From Azolla caroliniana (Eukaryota > Polypodiophyta): a stretch of DNA of 64,000 nucleotides. The translations under genes and the position numbers were made by a program. The stretch is from NCBI GenBank assembly GCA_043228905.1, contig JBHGNT010000016.1:10478001-10542000 (forward strand), in the 5' to 3' direction. The notes beneath the pieces are model-generated. The model did not search any database, had not been told where the DNA came from, and was given only the letters and a program-made list of their open reading frames with translations. This document shows positions 1 to 10,689 of this stretch, one piece after another. How positions within the stretch are numbered: the stretch's first letter is position 1; each line of letters begins with the position of its first letter.

Positions 1-297
1 CTTAACTCGATTGATTTCATCGAGTCCGGGTCCGGTGATGAATCATCAACATACAACAAGATGCATACCGGACCGTCCGAACCTTGCTGGATGCACAACG
101 AAGAGTTAGACTTGGAGGCGGAAAACCCCATCTTACGCAACTGGTGCGTGATCTTCGCATTCCAAGCTCGGGGGTCTTGTTTTAGGCCATAAAGTGACTT
201 CTTCAGCCGGCATACCGTCGACTTGTTCATCCCCGACTGGAAACCAGGGGGTTGGGTCATAAAGACCTCTTCTTCAAGATCGCCGTGAAGAAATGCA

Positions 298-1094
298 TGT
301 CGGGAACTCAAGGCTCCTTATGCACAACGCTTGGCCACAACCGAGCTTAGAATCATACACAGAAAACAGGAAACGGAAAACACGCGACACAAAGGAGAAG
401 AAAAAAAAAATGTACACAGGATGTTTACGTGGAAAACCCAAACTAAGGGAAAAACCACGGCAGCCCACAGGCTGCAAACTATCGCTATGTTAGAATGTAC
501 AACAGTGAGTTCACGGAGGCAACGACCTCGTGCTCACGATCCTCGCCACAGGCGGTGGTTACAACAGAGGCTACGACCTCTTCCTCTCTCTCTCTCAGTG
601 TACACTATTACGTGCTCTCTCTTCTTCTTGCACCAACAAGAAATGACAACAACAAAATTATAACTAAAAGTTTGCACTAAGTCATATTTATACTAATATG
701 ACTTTTCGGCTATTTACAAATATAGCCTCGATGGACTCTCAGAAACATATTTATGAATATGTCTCTTCATCCGATTCTCACCGGGTCTGCACCATCCGGC
801 TCTCCGTAGCCGGGTACTCCTCATCCGGATCTCACTAGGTCTGCACCATCCGGCTCTCCGTAGCCGGGTACTCCTCATCCGGTTCTCACCGGGTCTGCGT
901 CATCCGGCTCTCCGTAACCGGGTACTCCTCATCCGGTTCTCACCGGGTCTGCACCATCCGACTCTCCGTAGCTGGGTACTCCTCATCCGGTTCTCACCGG
1001 GTCTGCACCATCCGGCTCTCCGTAGCCGGGTACTCCTCATCCGATTCGGCACTGTTCTTCTCTCTTCCCATCCGGAGGGACCTGTCTCCCAACT
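298..1094 (-). mobile_element. Solo LTR (copia2-like family) inside element A
   Basis: A 797-bp block flanked by perfect 5-bp duplications ATGCA (293-297 and 1095-1099). Read on the minus strand it starts AGTTGGGAGAC (first base probably mutated from T) and ends TTCCCGACA. Removing the block and one ATGCA rejoins the copia reading frame. There is no internal domain, so it is a solo LTR left by LTR-LTR recombination. A minus-strand TATA-like TATAAATA lies near 684-695, downstream of a U3 minisatellite. Its terminal part shares a short stretch (GGCCACAACCGAGCT on the plus strand) with the LTR end beside the copia2 gag start near 33970. Confidence 0.85.
766..1035. repeat. 5 x 54-bp minisatellite in the U3 of the solo LTR
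   Basis: Five head-to-tail copies of a 54-bp CCGG-rich unit, each ending in GGGTACTC, with a few substitutions per copy. In the LTR's own orientation the array sits upstream of the TATA-like box, where promoter or enhancer repeats are usual in LTRs. Short ORFs here are by-products of the repeat. Confidence 0.85.
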
Positions 1095-2491
1095 ATGCAT
1101 TCTTCACGTCCATTTGGTGAAGATGCCACCCCCTTGCCACAACAACTGCTACGTCCACACGAACCGTCGTCATCTTCGCTGCTAGAGCAAAGGTCTCGTC
1201 GTAGTTGATTCTATGGGTCTGCGCATATCCCTTTGCCACTAACCGGGCCTTGTACCGGTTAACTGAACCGTCGGTGTTGTACTTTACCTTGTACACCCAC
1301 TTGCACCTGATCGGTTTACAGTGATGGGGAGGGTCAACTACGTCCCATGTATCGTTGGCATCAAGTGCCCACATCTCTTCCTCCATAGCGGCACGCCAAT
1401 TTGCATCCCTTTCCGCTTCTGCATAGCTCTTTGGCTCACGCACTTCTGCCACCTTGGTCATGTATGCATAGTGATGCGCCATGTACTCATTGTACCCGTA
1501 CCGCTTAATAGGTTCCTTCTGGTGGGTTGACAGACGTAACCCACCATGACTCGGTTTGAGGCCCTTCTTGGCCGGTTTGGTTTTTATTGCCGAAGATCCG
1601 CCTCCTCTTATACCGGAGTTAGATCCGCTCCGATCCGACTCATCATTACCGGTTTCATAATCCGGCATCTTCTTCTTCCCCTTTTCTTTGCGCGTGAACC
1701 GTCTCCTCGGTTCCTTGCGCGGGGAGAGTACGACAGAGTCTTCACTACTTGCCGGTTCCTTATCTAACGGTCGGATTGACCCAGTCTCTCGTTCGGCCCA
1801 CTTAACCGAAATGAGATCGAACTCTCTTCTAGAGTGCCGACATCCTCATCTTCTAATTGGATTGGTTCAGGCTCACTAGCCTCATCCTCCAGTATCGGGT
1901 CGGGGTCGGAAGTCGGAGCTGGTAAGGCATACCATGATGCCGTCTCATCAAACTCAACATCCCGGCTAACTTGGAACTGCTTCGTCCGGGGGTTGTAACA
2001 TTTACACCCCTTTTGCTCATGTGAGTAACCGACTAGGATGCATTTCTCCGACTTTGCATCCAACTTCCTCCGCTTCTCATCCGGTACATGCACATATGCA
2101 ATGCTACCGAATATCCGAAGGTGTCGCAAATTCGGCCTGCGCCTGAAATATAGCTCATGTGTGGACACCTTGTCACCGATCCGGTTTTGGATGTAGACAG
2201 TCGTCCGGACCGCCTCCGCCCAGTAGAAATGGGGCATGCTTTTCTCCTCCACCATCGCCCTTGCCGCGTCGATAAGCGACCGGTTCTTCCTCTCGGTTAC
2301 ACGGTTCTATTCCGGTGTCTATCTACAGTTGAACTCTCGCCGAATTCTTGTTTGTTGCAGATAACTATTGAATTGGCCGGGAAAATATTCTTTTCCGCCG
2401 TCTGACCGCAAGCACTTGATCTTCCTCTCCGATTCCCGCTCTACCATGCTCTGGAGGTTCCGAAAACAGTCAAAGACTTCGCTCTTCCACT

Positions 2492-2590
2492 CAATGAGGT
2501 AGATCCATGTGTTCCGATTGTAGTGGTCGATGAAGGAGACGAAATATCGACTCCCGCCAATGAGGTAGATCCATGTGTTCCGATTGTAGT
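2492..2590 (-). repeat. Duplicated 33-bp patch in the integrase of element A
   Basis: The same 33 bp occurs at 2492-2524 and 2558-2590, separated by 33 bp. In elements B and C the second location has different, integrase-normal sequence, so the second copy replaced it. On the minus strand both copies read NRNTWIYLI. It looks like a templated replacement or gene conversion. Confidence 0.7.
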
Positions 2591-3355
2591 CCCCATACAT
2601 CCGAATGAAAGGTTGAGCTTGTTATGGCTACGATTTCGTTCGGTGAGGAATGGAAGCCGGTGTTGCTTCCCGAGTTGGTAGGCTTTACATATTTGGGCCT
2701 TCTGGCCACTGAACTTCGGCAAACCGAAAACAACTTGTTTCGTTTGCAGGTCTTGAAGCCGCCGGTAATTGACGTGGCCGATCCGCTTGTGCCACAGGTC
2801 GATGTCCGATTCGACCTTCTGTCCTATGGCGAACAAAGCGGTGCCGACGTCATTGGTGTTGAGGATGAACATCCTCCTATCTCTGCACCCTTGCGCAATG
2901 ATTTGACCCTCTTCCTCGATGAAGCACCCGAGGTGCGTAAACCGCACCTGCATCCCCTGGTCAACGATTTGACCGACTGACACCGGGTTCTTTGTGATAG
3001 TCGGAACGTGTAATACGTTCATCAACTTCCCCCTCTGTCAGAAGTGGCTCAAAGTGACTTCTTCGACATGCACGATTGGGTGAGGAGTATCATCTCCGGT
3101 TTCGACAACTCCTGGTTGTTCCGGTTTCTCCAGGAAGGAGAACCACTCTTTATGGCTTGTCATGTGATTCGACGCACCGGAATAAACATACCATACTTCC
3201 TTTGATTTGGAAGTGGTCTTCTTCATCGAATTTGCCTCGTGCTTCATCACCAAGGTTGGCCCCTTACCGGTCTTCCTGCTTCCGAATCCTTTCGATCCTT
3301 GCACGTCGTGCGAGCTTTGCCAGTTTTCCGGACCGGTTTTGCTGGATCCAGATCT

Positions 3356-3631
3356 GTCTGAATCGACACTCTTCTTCCAGCACTCGCTTTCTCGGTGGCC
3401 CTTTTTACCACAGTACCAACATTCCATGGCGGATTTATCCTATCGGCCTTCGGTGCCGCCTTGACTCCCCTTGCTTGTGGAAGTCCCGGAACTGTCTGAA
3501 TTGACACTCTTCTTCCAGCACTCGCTTTCTCGGTGGCCCTTTTTACCATAGTACCAGCATTCCATGGTGGATTTATCCTGTCGGCCTCCGGTGCCGCCTT
3601 GACTCCCCCTGCTTGTGGAAGTCCCGGAACT
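3356..3631 (-). repeat. In-frame 138-bp tandem duplication of the gag zinc knuckle (element A)
   Basis: Two adjacent copies, 3356-3493 and 3494-3631. The period is 138 bp, exactly 46 codons, so the ancestral duplication would have given a gag with two CCHC knuckles. The copy nearer the gag start has lost a zinc ligand (CWYC became CWYY) and carries a TAG where element C has CAG (Gln). The copy nearer protease keeps CWYCGKKGHRESEC. Confidence 0.8.
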
Positions 3632-4438
3632 GCTGTCTGCACGTTCTCTGTGCCTTCTTTCCTGCTCTTGCCGGCCACCTCCAGTGCGTGCCTACCCACC
3701 TCGTCCCCCACGCCCACGGGGCTTATCCGCCTCCGTGTATAGCATCCGGCTGTGCGATTGAGTGGTCCTGGACCCACTCGTGTGGTTTTCTTCGACCATT
3801 AGCATCGATTGCAAGTCGAAGAAGGTCGGTGGTTTCTCCCATGTGCAGATCGCTAACTGGATTGGCCCGCACCTTTGTGCTAGACCACCAAGGAAAATTT
3901 GTACCATTTCATCTTCGTCCACCGTCACGTTGATGGACCTGAGCGTGTCGCAAATCTCCTTTATTTTGGTGGTGTAGTCCATAATCGACATATCTCTTTG
4001 TCGGATGTTGTTCAGCTCTTGCTGGAGGTGCAACTTACAGGCTGTGGTACTTGCGGCGAAAATCTTACATAGATTTTCCCAGGCCTCCTTCGGCGTCTTT
4101 GCATCCCTGATGTAGCTGAGCATCTGGTCATGCACATAGGACGCGAGGCACTATAATACTTGGCTCGCTCCTTGCTCCCATACCGGGAAGTCCTTGTGTC
4201 CAGGCTCTGGTGCTACCTCATTCGTTCCTTCCATGAAACTCCAATACCCATGCCCCAGTAGGTACTGGTGCATTTTGTATGACCAGGACACGTAGTTGCT
4301 CCGGTCGAGCTTCTCTGTAGGAAGTGAACTCGCCATACCTCTGTCCATTTTTTTTTCCGTCTATTATTCTATTCTCACAACCTATAGGGTTTTATCTTGC
4401 GAAAGCAAATGTTAGTTGTAGAGGTCTTCAACCCTCGC

Positions 4439-4450
4439 GCTCTGATACCA
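4439..4450 (-). promoter_or_regulatory. Primer-binding site of element A
   Basis: Minus-strand TGGTATCAGAGC directly follows the LTR end. It is the complement of the 3' end of plant initiator-Met tRNA and the usual copia minus-strand priming site. Confidence 0.9.
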
Positions 4451-4575
4451 TGAAAAAGATTATGTGCGGAAGCAATAGAAAACGAACACAAAAAACACGC
4501 AGGTTTAATGGAAAGCTTTACAGTATGCGGGAGAGATAGAGAAAGAGCAGAACAACTTAATTCTATTACAAAATA
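4451..4575 (-). repeat. 5' LTR of element A, distal part (interrupted by B)
   Basis: The 3' end of A's 5' LTR next to the PBS, cut at AAATA (4571-4575). The rest resumes at 10382 after element B. Confidence 0.8.
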
Positions 4576-5089
4576 TGAAAAGAATGGCGTGCGGAAGCAA
4601 TATAGGAAACCGAACAACATAAAACGCAGGTTTAATGGAAAGCTTAGGTTTGCACAGTATGCACAAGAGAGACAGAGAGAGAGTGAACACAAGAACTTAA
4701 TTCAAAAATAATACTCTATCTGTACATAGGATGTGCTCAGTGAGCACTTTTATACAAGCCCTGACAATCGGGATGACACAAGTACTGGGAGTACTTCACT
4801 GCTCATAAGTGAGCCTCGGCACTCACTCCCAAAATTATTCCTTTATGAGGAATATCTCTCTAATGGCCTTTCGGTTTACGCACCGATACGGCCTCTCGTT
4901 ACGCATCGGTTTGCGTACCGATTTACGCATCCGTTTTACGCACCGATACGACCTCTCGTTACGCATCGGTTTGCGTACCGGTTTACGCATCCGTTTTACG
5001 CACCGGTCCGGCCTAGCCGATCGGTCCCAACCGATCCGGTCCTCGCCTTGCTCAGCCGATCCGGCTGATGTTGAGCTTGTCTCTCAACA
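4576..5089 (-). repeat. 3' LTR of element B
   Basis: 514 bp, longer than the 407-bp 5' LTR mainly because of a 60-bp unit repeated in tandem in U3 (4878-4937 and 4938-4997, plus a partial third). It keeps a minus-strand TATA box (TATAAAAG near 4747-4755). The purine-rich PPT (plus strand CTCCCCCTCAAG at 5090-5101) lies just before it in transcription order. Confidence 0.85.
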
Positions 5090-5339
5090 CTCCCCCTCAA
5101 GCTCAACTTGAGGTTCTTTGGATCTTCCGGATCACCGCTCCGGTTCCTCCTGGCTCCACGCCTCGCTCGCACTCCTCGGTCTGTTCGACTCCGCGCGCTT
5201 CGACCCTTCCGGTCGGCTTGTCTGCTCCCATAGCCCTTCACAGCTCCCTTCTTGTCATGGTGTTGGCGCATCTCCTACTGCCTTCTTCTCCGCTTGGCCC
5301 TTGGTTGATTCAGTGTATCTGAATCAAACATCTGAATCG

Positions 5340-8300
5340 ACTCAGCTACCTCCGATCGGTTTTCGCTCTCGTCCGAGTTGGCTGTCTCCAACTCGTCTTC
5401 GGTCTCCTCGCCCTTGACGGCATCATCTCCCCCATGCTTGGTTGACTTTGGCTCTTCCTTTCAGCTGCACCCGTTATGTCTGCTTCCGGAATCTTCTGCT
5501 GGTCCGCCCTCGGCTTCTTCAACCGATCCGAAATCGAATTCGTCATCCGACCCGACGTCATGGTCTTCTCTCCCCCTTCCATGGTCATTCGGGACATCTC
5601 TCCCCCTCAAGTTCGCCACGTCGAGGTGAAGGAACCCAAGCGCACCCGAGAATTGCCGCAACTTGTCTAGTCCAAAAGGCTTGGTGAAGATGTCGGCGGT
5701 TTGCCGATTCGTTGGAACATACTGAAGTTCGACTTCACCAGAGAGAACATGCTCACGGACAAAATGGTAGTGCACCTCAATGTGCTTAGTCCGGGCGTGG
5801 AAAACGGGTTTCTTGGTGAGTTGGATGTTGTTGAGGTTGTCACAGTAGATAGTCATTGGATCAGACACCTCCACCTACAGATCCTTAAGTAGCCGTTTCA
5901 ACCATATGGCTTCACATGTCGCGATAACCGCTCCTCTATACTCGGCTTTGGTGCTCGACAATGCAACTGTCGGCTGATTCTTGCTACTCCACGCGATCGC
6001 AGCACTCCCGAGAGAGAACGCGAAACCAGACGTGGATCGGCAATCAACGACGTTGCTGGCCCAGTCGGCATCGGTGTAGCCGACCAACTGCGGGGCTGTA
6101 TCGGACTGATATAGTAGCCCCCGGTCCTTAGTGTCACTGACGTACCGGAGTATGCGTTGTGCGCACTGAAGGTGTTCCTCGGTTGGTCGCACCATGAACT
6201 GACTAATCACCCTGACCGGGTAGCTGAGATCTGGTCGGGTGATGGTCAAGTGTATAAGGCTGCCGACTATCTGTCGGAACCTCGTCGGGTCGCATAACTT
6301 TCCGGAATTGGGGCGAAGCTTGATGGTTCTATCCAGAGTAGTCGAGACGGACTTTCAGTCGGCCATTCCGAATTTGAAGAGCATACTCAACACATAATGA
6401 CGTTGGCTGATCAATATGCCTTTGGGGATACAGATCACTTCGATCCCGAGGAAGTAATGAAGATCCCCCAAATCCTTCATGTTGAATGATGCTGCAAGCT
6501 GGAGCTTCATGCGATCGATTTCACCTAGGTCGGTGCCGGTGATGACCAAGTCATCAACATATAGTAAAATACTGACCGGACTGAGTCAACCTTTCCAGAT
6601 AAACAGGGAAGAGTCTGATTTTGATGTTGCAAAGCCCATCCGACGTAGTTGTTGCGTGATCTTCGCGTTCCAGCCACGCGGGGCTTGCTTTAGTCCGTAA
6701 AAGGACTTCTTCAATCAACATACTGCTGACGTGTTCGTTCCGGAGTGAAATCTAGGGGGTTGTACCATGTACACCTGTTCCTCAAGCTCAACTTGCAAGA
6801 ACACATTCTTTACATTCATCTGAGGTAAGTGCCACCCCTTTGCCTCAGCCACCGCGAGCAAAACACGGACAATCGTCATCTTCATGACCGACGCAAATGT
6901 CTCATCGTAGTTGATGCCCTGTTTCTGTACGTAGCCTTTTGCCACTAATCGGGCCTTGTATCGGTTGACCGAGCCGTCAGTGTTGTACTAGACTTTGTAC
7001 ACCGACCTACATCCGATCGGCTTCACACCCGTCGGTGCGTCAACCAGGTCCCAGGTCTCGTTTTCCACCAATGCGTGCATCTCTTCCTCCATCGCGGCGC
7101 GCCAATTCGCGTCCTTAGCCGCTTCTGCGTAGCTCTTCGGCTCACGCACTTCCGCTACACGGGTCATGTATGCATAATGATGCACCATGTACTCGTTGTA
7201 TCCGAACCGCACAACTGGGTTCTTCTGGCAGGTAGATCGGCGTAATCAGTCATTAGCCGATGTCGAGGTCTTCTCGGCCGACGCAGACTTCGCTCTTGAA
7301 GACCCATCACCACTTCCCTCGGAGTCGGAGTCGGACTCACGTTGGTCTGACTCGCTCCTATCCATGTCGGAATCTGACACCTTCTTCTTCCCTTTCTCTT
7401 TGCGCGTAAGCCATCTCCTCGGCTTCTTGCGTCGAGAATGCATGGCCGAGTCTCCACTACTCGCCGGCTCGTCATCGGACTAGTCGAACCGACTCAATCG
7501 TCCATTCGGTCCATTTAACCGAAACGAAATCAGACTCTCTTCGTGGGTCCCGATTTCAGGCTAATCTAGAGGCATCTCGGCCTCGCTGATCTCATCATCA
7601 GAACTCAGATTATAGGTGAGGTCCGGAGTCGGAGGCATGTACTAGGACGTGGACTCATCAAACACAACGTCGCGGCTCACGCACGCTAGTTTGGTGCGCG
7701 GGTTATAACTCTTATAACCCTTCTGCTCGTTCGAGTAACCGACCAAGATACATTTCTCGGCCTTTGCGCCTAGCTTCCTCCATTTCTTCTCAGGCACATG
7801 CACATACGCAATGCTACCGAAAACTCGTAAGTGTCGCAAGTTCGGCTTCATTCCGAAATATAGCTCATGCTCCGAAACTTTGTCTCCGATCCGGTTCTGG
7901 ATGTATACCGCGGTTCGTACTGCCTCGGCCCAATAGAACTTGGGCAAGCTCTTTTCTTCCAGCATTGCCTGTGCCGCATCCACAACCGACCGATTTTTGC
8001 TCTCGGCCACGCTGTTTTGCTCTGGCGTGTATCTTCAACTAAATTCGTGCTGAATTCCCATCTGTTGTAGATAACCGTTGAATTGATCGGAAAAGTATTC
8101 TTTTCCGCCATCCAACCGCAGGCACTTGATCTTTCTTCCTGTTTCCGTTTCCACGAACCCTTTGAGGTCCCGGGAACAATCGAAGACTTCGCTCTTCCTC
8201 TCAATGAGGTAGATCCACGTGTGCCGCGTGTAGTCATCGATGAAGGAGATGAAATATCGGCTCCCGCCAAGACTAACGTTTTGTGCCGGCCCCCACACAT

Positions 8301-9892
8301 TAGAGTGTATCAAGTCGAGCTTGTTCCAACTCTGGTTACACTCGTTGGGGAAGGGAAGTAAGTGTTGCTTCGCAAGCTGGCAGGCTTCACAAATTTGTGC
8401 CTTCCGGCCACTAAATTTAGGCAATCCGAACACCACTTGTTTCGATTGCAGGTCTTGAAGTCGTTGGTAGTTGATGTGGCCTATCCGTTTGTGCCATAAG
8501 TCGATGTCCGACTCGACTTTTTGTCCCTTCGCGAACATTGCGGTGCCACCATCAGTAGAGTCGAGGATGAACATCCTCCCATCTCTGCGCCCTTGCACAA
8601 TAACACGTCCTTCTTCCTCAATGAAGCACCCGATGTGTGTAAACCGAACCTGCATCCCCTGGTCGACGATCTACCCGACCGACTACAGATTCTTTGTGAT
8701 TGTCGGGACATGTAACAAGTTCATAGGTTTCCCTTGCTACTGGACATGGCTCAAGGGAACAACACCGATATTCGTGATCGGATGCGGAGTGTCGTCTCCG
8801 GTTGCGACTACTCCTGATTGCGTCGGTTTCTCAGGGTATTAGAACCACTCCTCGTGGCACGTCATGTGGTTTGACACGCCGGAGTCGACGTATCACACCT
8901 CCTCCGACTTCGGGGTGATCTTCTTCATTGAGTTTGCTTCGTGTCTCGTCATGAAGACTGATCCTTTTCCGGTTTCTCCGGATCCTTCGGCGTAGTGTGA
9001 TCGTTGCCAATTTCCTTTGTCGGTCTGTCTGGAACCTGTTCCGAACCCGGTTCTCTCCGAATCGGCACGCTTTTTCCAGCACTCGCTCTCCCTGTGGCCT
9101 TTCTTGCCATAGTACCGGCATTCCTTGCCGGTTCTCGTCGCCTCGACTCCCCTTGTGTCCGGAGGATCCGGAATTGTTGTCAGCATCACTTCGGTGCCTT
9201 CTTCCTTGATCCCGTCGGCCGCCTCCATTGTGTACCGACTTGCCTCATCCGCCACGACCACGGGGCCTATCTCCCTCCATGTACAACATCTTGTTGTCGG
9301 CATGCGTGCTTGTCGACGCACCCGTGTTGTTCTCCTCTATAAGGAGCATCGACTGTAAGTCGAAAAACAACAACGTATTTTCCCGTGTACTCACAACAGT
9401 TCGGAGCGCTCCAAACTTTGACGCCAAACCCCCGAGACAGACTTGGACCATCTCGCTTTCCTCGATGTTCACATCGATGGAAGCTAAGGAGTCGCATATG
9501 TCCTTGATCTTCGAGGTATCGTCAACCACCGAGAAATTGTGTTGTCATAGGTTGCTCAACTCTTGTCGGAGCTGAAGCTTCCTGGCTGTGGTGCTCGTGG
9601 CAAAGATCTTCTTCAGATTATCCCACGCACCCTTCGGCGTTTTTGCATCCTGAACGTAGCTTAATAGTTGTTCACCCACACAAGATGCGAAACAGTACAA
9701 CACTCTGTTCGCCGATTGCTCCCACGCCGGGAAGTCTTTGTGTGTCGAATCGGGTACTGTGTCATTTGCTGCATCGATATAGCTCCAGTAACCGTGTCCG
9801 AGCAGGTACTGATGCATCTTGTAGGACCAAGATGCGTAGTTGGTTTTGTCGAGCTTCTCTGTCGGAAGCGAGCTAGCCATTCCTCTGTCCAT
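5340..9892 (-). pseudogene. copia gag-pol polyprotein of element B (frameshifted)
   Basis: Starts MDRGMASSLPTEKLDKT at 9892. In order: gag (9892-9250), zinc knuckle CRYYGKKGHRESEC (near 9120-9080, second Cys replaced by Tyr), protease remnant, GAG-pre-integrase and integrase (8655-7642), reverse transcriptase (7212-6350), RNase H (6249-5640). After RNase H a further acidic stretch (SDDEFDFG near 5545) resembles the C-terminal extension of element C. Several frameshifts and stops make it inactive. Confidence 0.82.
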
Positions 9893-9962
9893 CAGTTTTC
9901 TTGTTCTTCTTCGTTGGTTTTTCCTTCAAGCAAAGTCGACTGTAGCGGTTCTCAACCCTCGC

Positions 9963-9974
9963 GCTCTGATCCCA
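9963..9974 (-). promoter_or_regulatory. Primer-binding site of element B (one mismatch)
   Basis: Minus-strand TGGGATCAGAGC next to the 5' LTR: the initiator-Met PBS with one substitution (A to G at position 4). Confidence 0.8.
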
Positions 9975-10381
9975 TGAAAAGAATGGCGTGCGGAAGCAAT
10001 ATAGGAAACTGAACAACAGAAAATGCAGGTTTAATGGAAAGCTTAGGTTTGCACAATACGCACAAGAGAAACAGAGAGAGAGTGAACACAAGAACTTAAT
10101 TCAAAAATAATACTCTATCTGTACATAGGATGTGCTCAGTGAGCACTTTTACACAAGCCCTGACAATCGGGCTGACACAAGTACTGACAGTACTTGACTG
10201 CTCATAAGTGAGCCTCGACACTCACTCCCAAAATTATTCTTTTACGAGGAATATCTCTCTAACGGCCTTTCGGTTTACGCATCCATTTTACGCACCAGTC
10301 CCGCCTAGCCGATCGGTCCCAATCGATCTGGTCCTCGGCTTGCTTAGCCGATCCGGCCGATGTTGAGCTTGTCTCTCAACA
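9975..10381 (-). repeat. 5' LTR of element B
   Basis: 407-bp LTR matching 4576-5089 apart from the U3 expansion there. Its TATA region reads GTGTAAAAG where the 3' LTR has GTATAAAAG, so the copy that would drive transcription has a damaged TATA box. Confidence 0.85.
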
Positions 10382-10689
10382 AAACAATAATAGTTTTCTA
10401 TACATGAAACGTGTTGAACATCACTATTTATACAAGTCCTGAGAGGACTGATAGAAGTATCGCGTACTTCAATGCTCACTCGAGCGTCTAGCACTGACTA
10501 TGAGACTATTAACTCCCTAGTAGTCTAGCTGCTACTAGGCTTCCGGTTATTGATGGATCCAGCTAACCGGCTCCCCAGCTCACCGACTCACTTGCTCACC
10601 GGGTCACCGATCCGGCTCATCCTTCTAGATGCCGATCCGGTTTAGGCTTATTCAGCCAATCCGGATCCGGTTGAGCTTGCCGCTCAACA
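10382..10689 (-). repeat. 5' LTR of element A, proximal part
   Basis: The start of A's LTR: TGTTGAGCGGCAAGC on the minus strand, as in the LTRs of element C. It contains a minus-strand TATAAATA box near 10427-10437 and is cut from the rest at 4575 by element B. Confidence 0.8.

Larger units (their letters stand above)
1..4348 (-). pseudogene. copia gag-pol polyprotein of element A (degraded, partial)
   Basis: The frame starts MDRGMASSLPTEKLD at 4348, the UBN2-type gag start shared with elements B and C. Then come a CCHC knuckle (near 3420-3380), a protease remnant, GAG-pre-integrase (near 3025-2700), the integrase core (near 2600-1770) and reverse transcriptase (1668-1095, continuing 292-1, with LLYVDD). 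Frameshifts and stops break it into many short ORFs. It also carries a 138-bp tandem duplication of the knuckle region and a 33-bp templated duplication in integrase. Such polyproteins build the capsid, copy the RNA and integrate the cDNA; this copy cannot. The solo LTR splits it exactly between the VKNA and FLH codons, and removing one TSD restores the frame. Confidence 0.85.
4576..10381 (-). mobile_element. Ty1/copia element B, nested in the 5' LTR of element A
   Basis: Complete minus-strand copia: 5' LTR 10381-9975, PBS-like site, gag-pol, polypurine tract next to 5090-5101, 3' LTR 5089-4576. Both LTRs begin TGTTGAGAGACAAG and end CTTTTCA on the minus strand. Flanks are AAATA (4571-4575) and AAACA (10382-10386), a 4/5 target-site match. 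Beyond them lie the two halves of A's LTR, confirming nesting. The gag and pol domains match A and C, but the LTR family differs. Confidence 0.88.
1..10689 (-). mobile_element. Ty1/copia element A (copia1 family), partial, with nested insertions
   Basis: Minus-strand copia element whose 3' end lies beyond the left edge. In transcription order: 5' LTR (10689-10382 continued at 4575-4451), initiator-Met PBS (4450-4439), gag from 4348, zinc knuckle, protease, integrase, and reverse transcriptase to position 1 (YVDD near 10-20). The LTR begins TGTTGAGCGG, as in element C, and its two pieces add to about 430 bp, close to C's 433 bp. That identifies them as one LTR interrupted by element B. A solo LTR (298-1094) interrupts the reverse transcriptase. 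The right flank is a gypsy1 pol fragment, so A inserted into gypsy1. The nesting order is clear; the missing 3' LTR prevents a TSD check. Confidence 0.85.

Noticed and set aside
4576-5089. One LTR shared by A and B through unequal recombination
   Set aside because: The LTR sequences of A and B differ, and the two parts of A's own LTR flank B, so B is simply nested in A's LTR.
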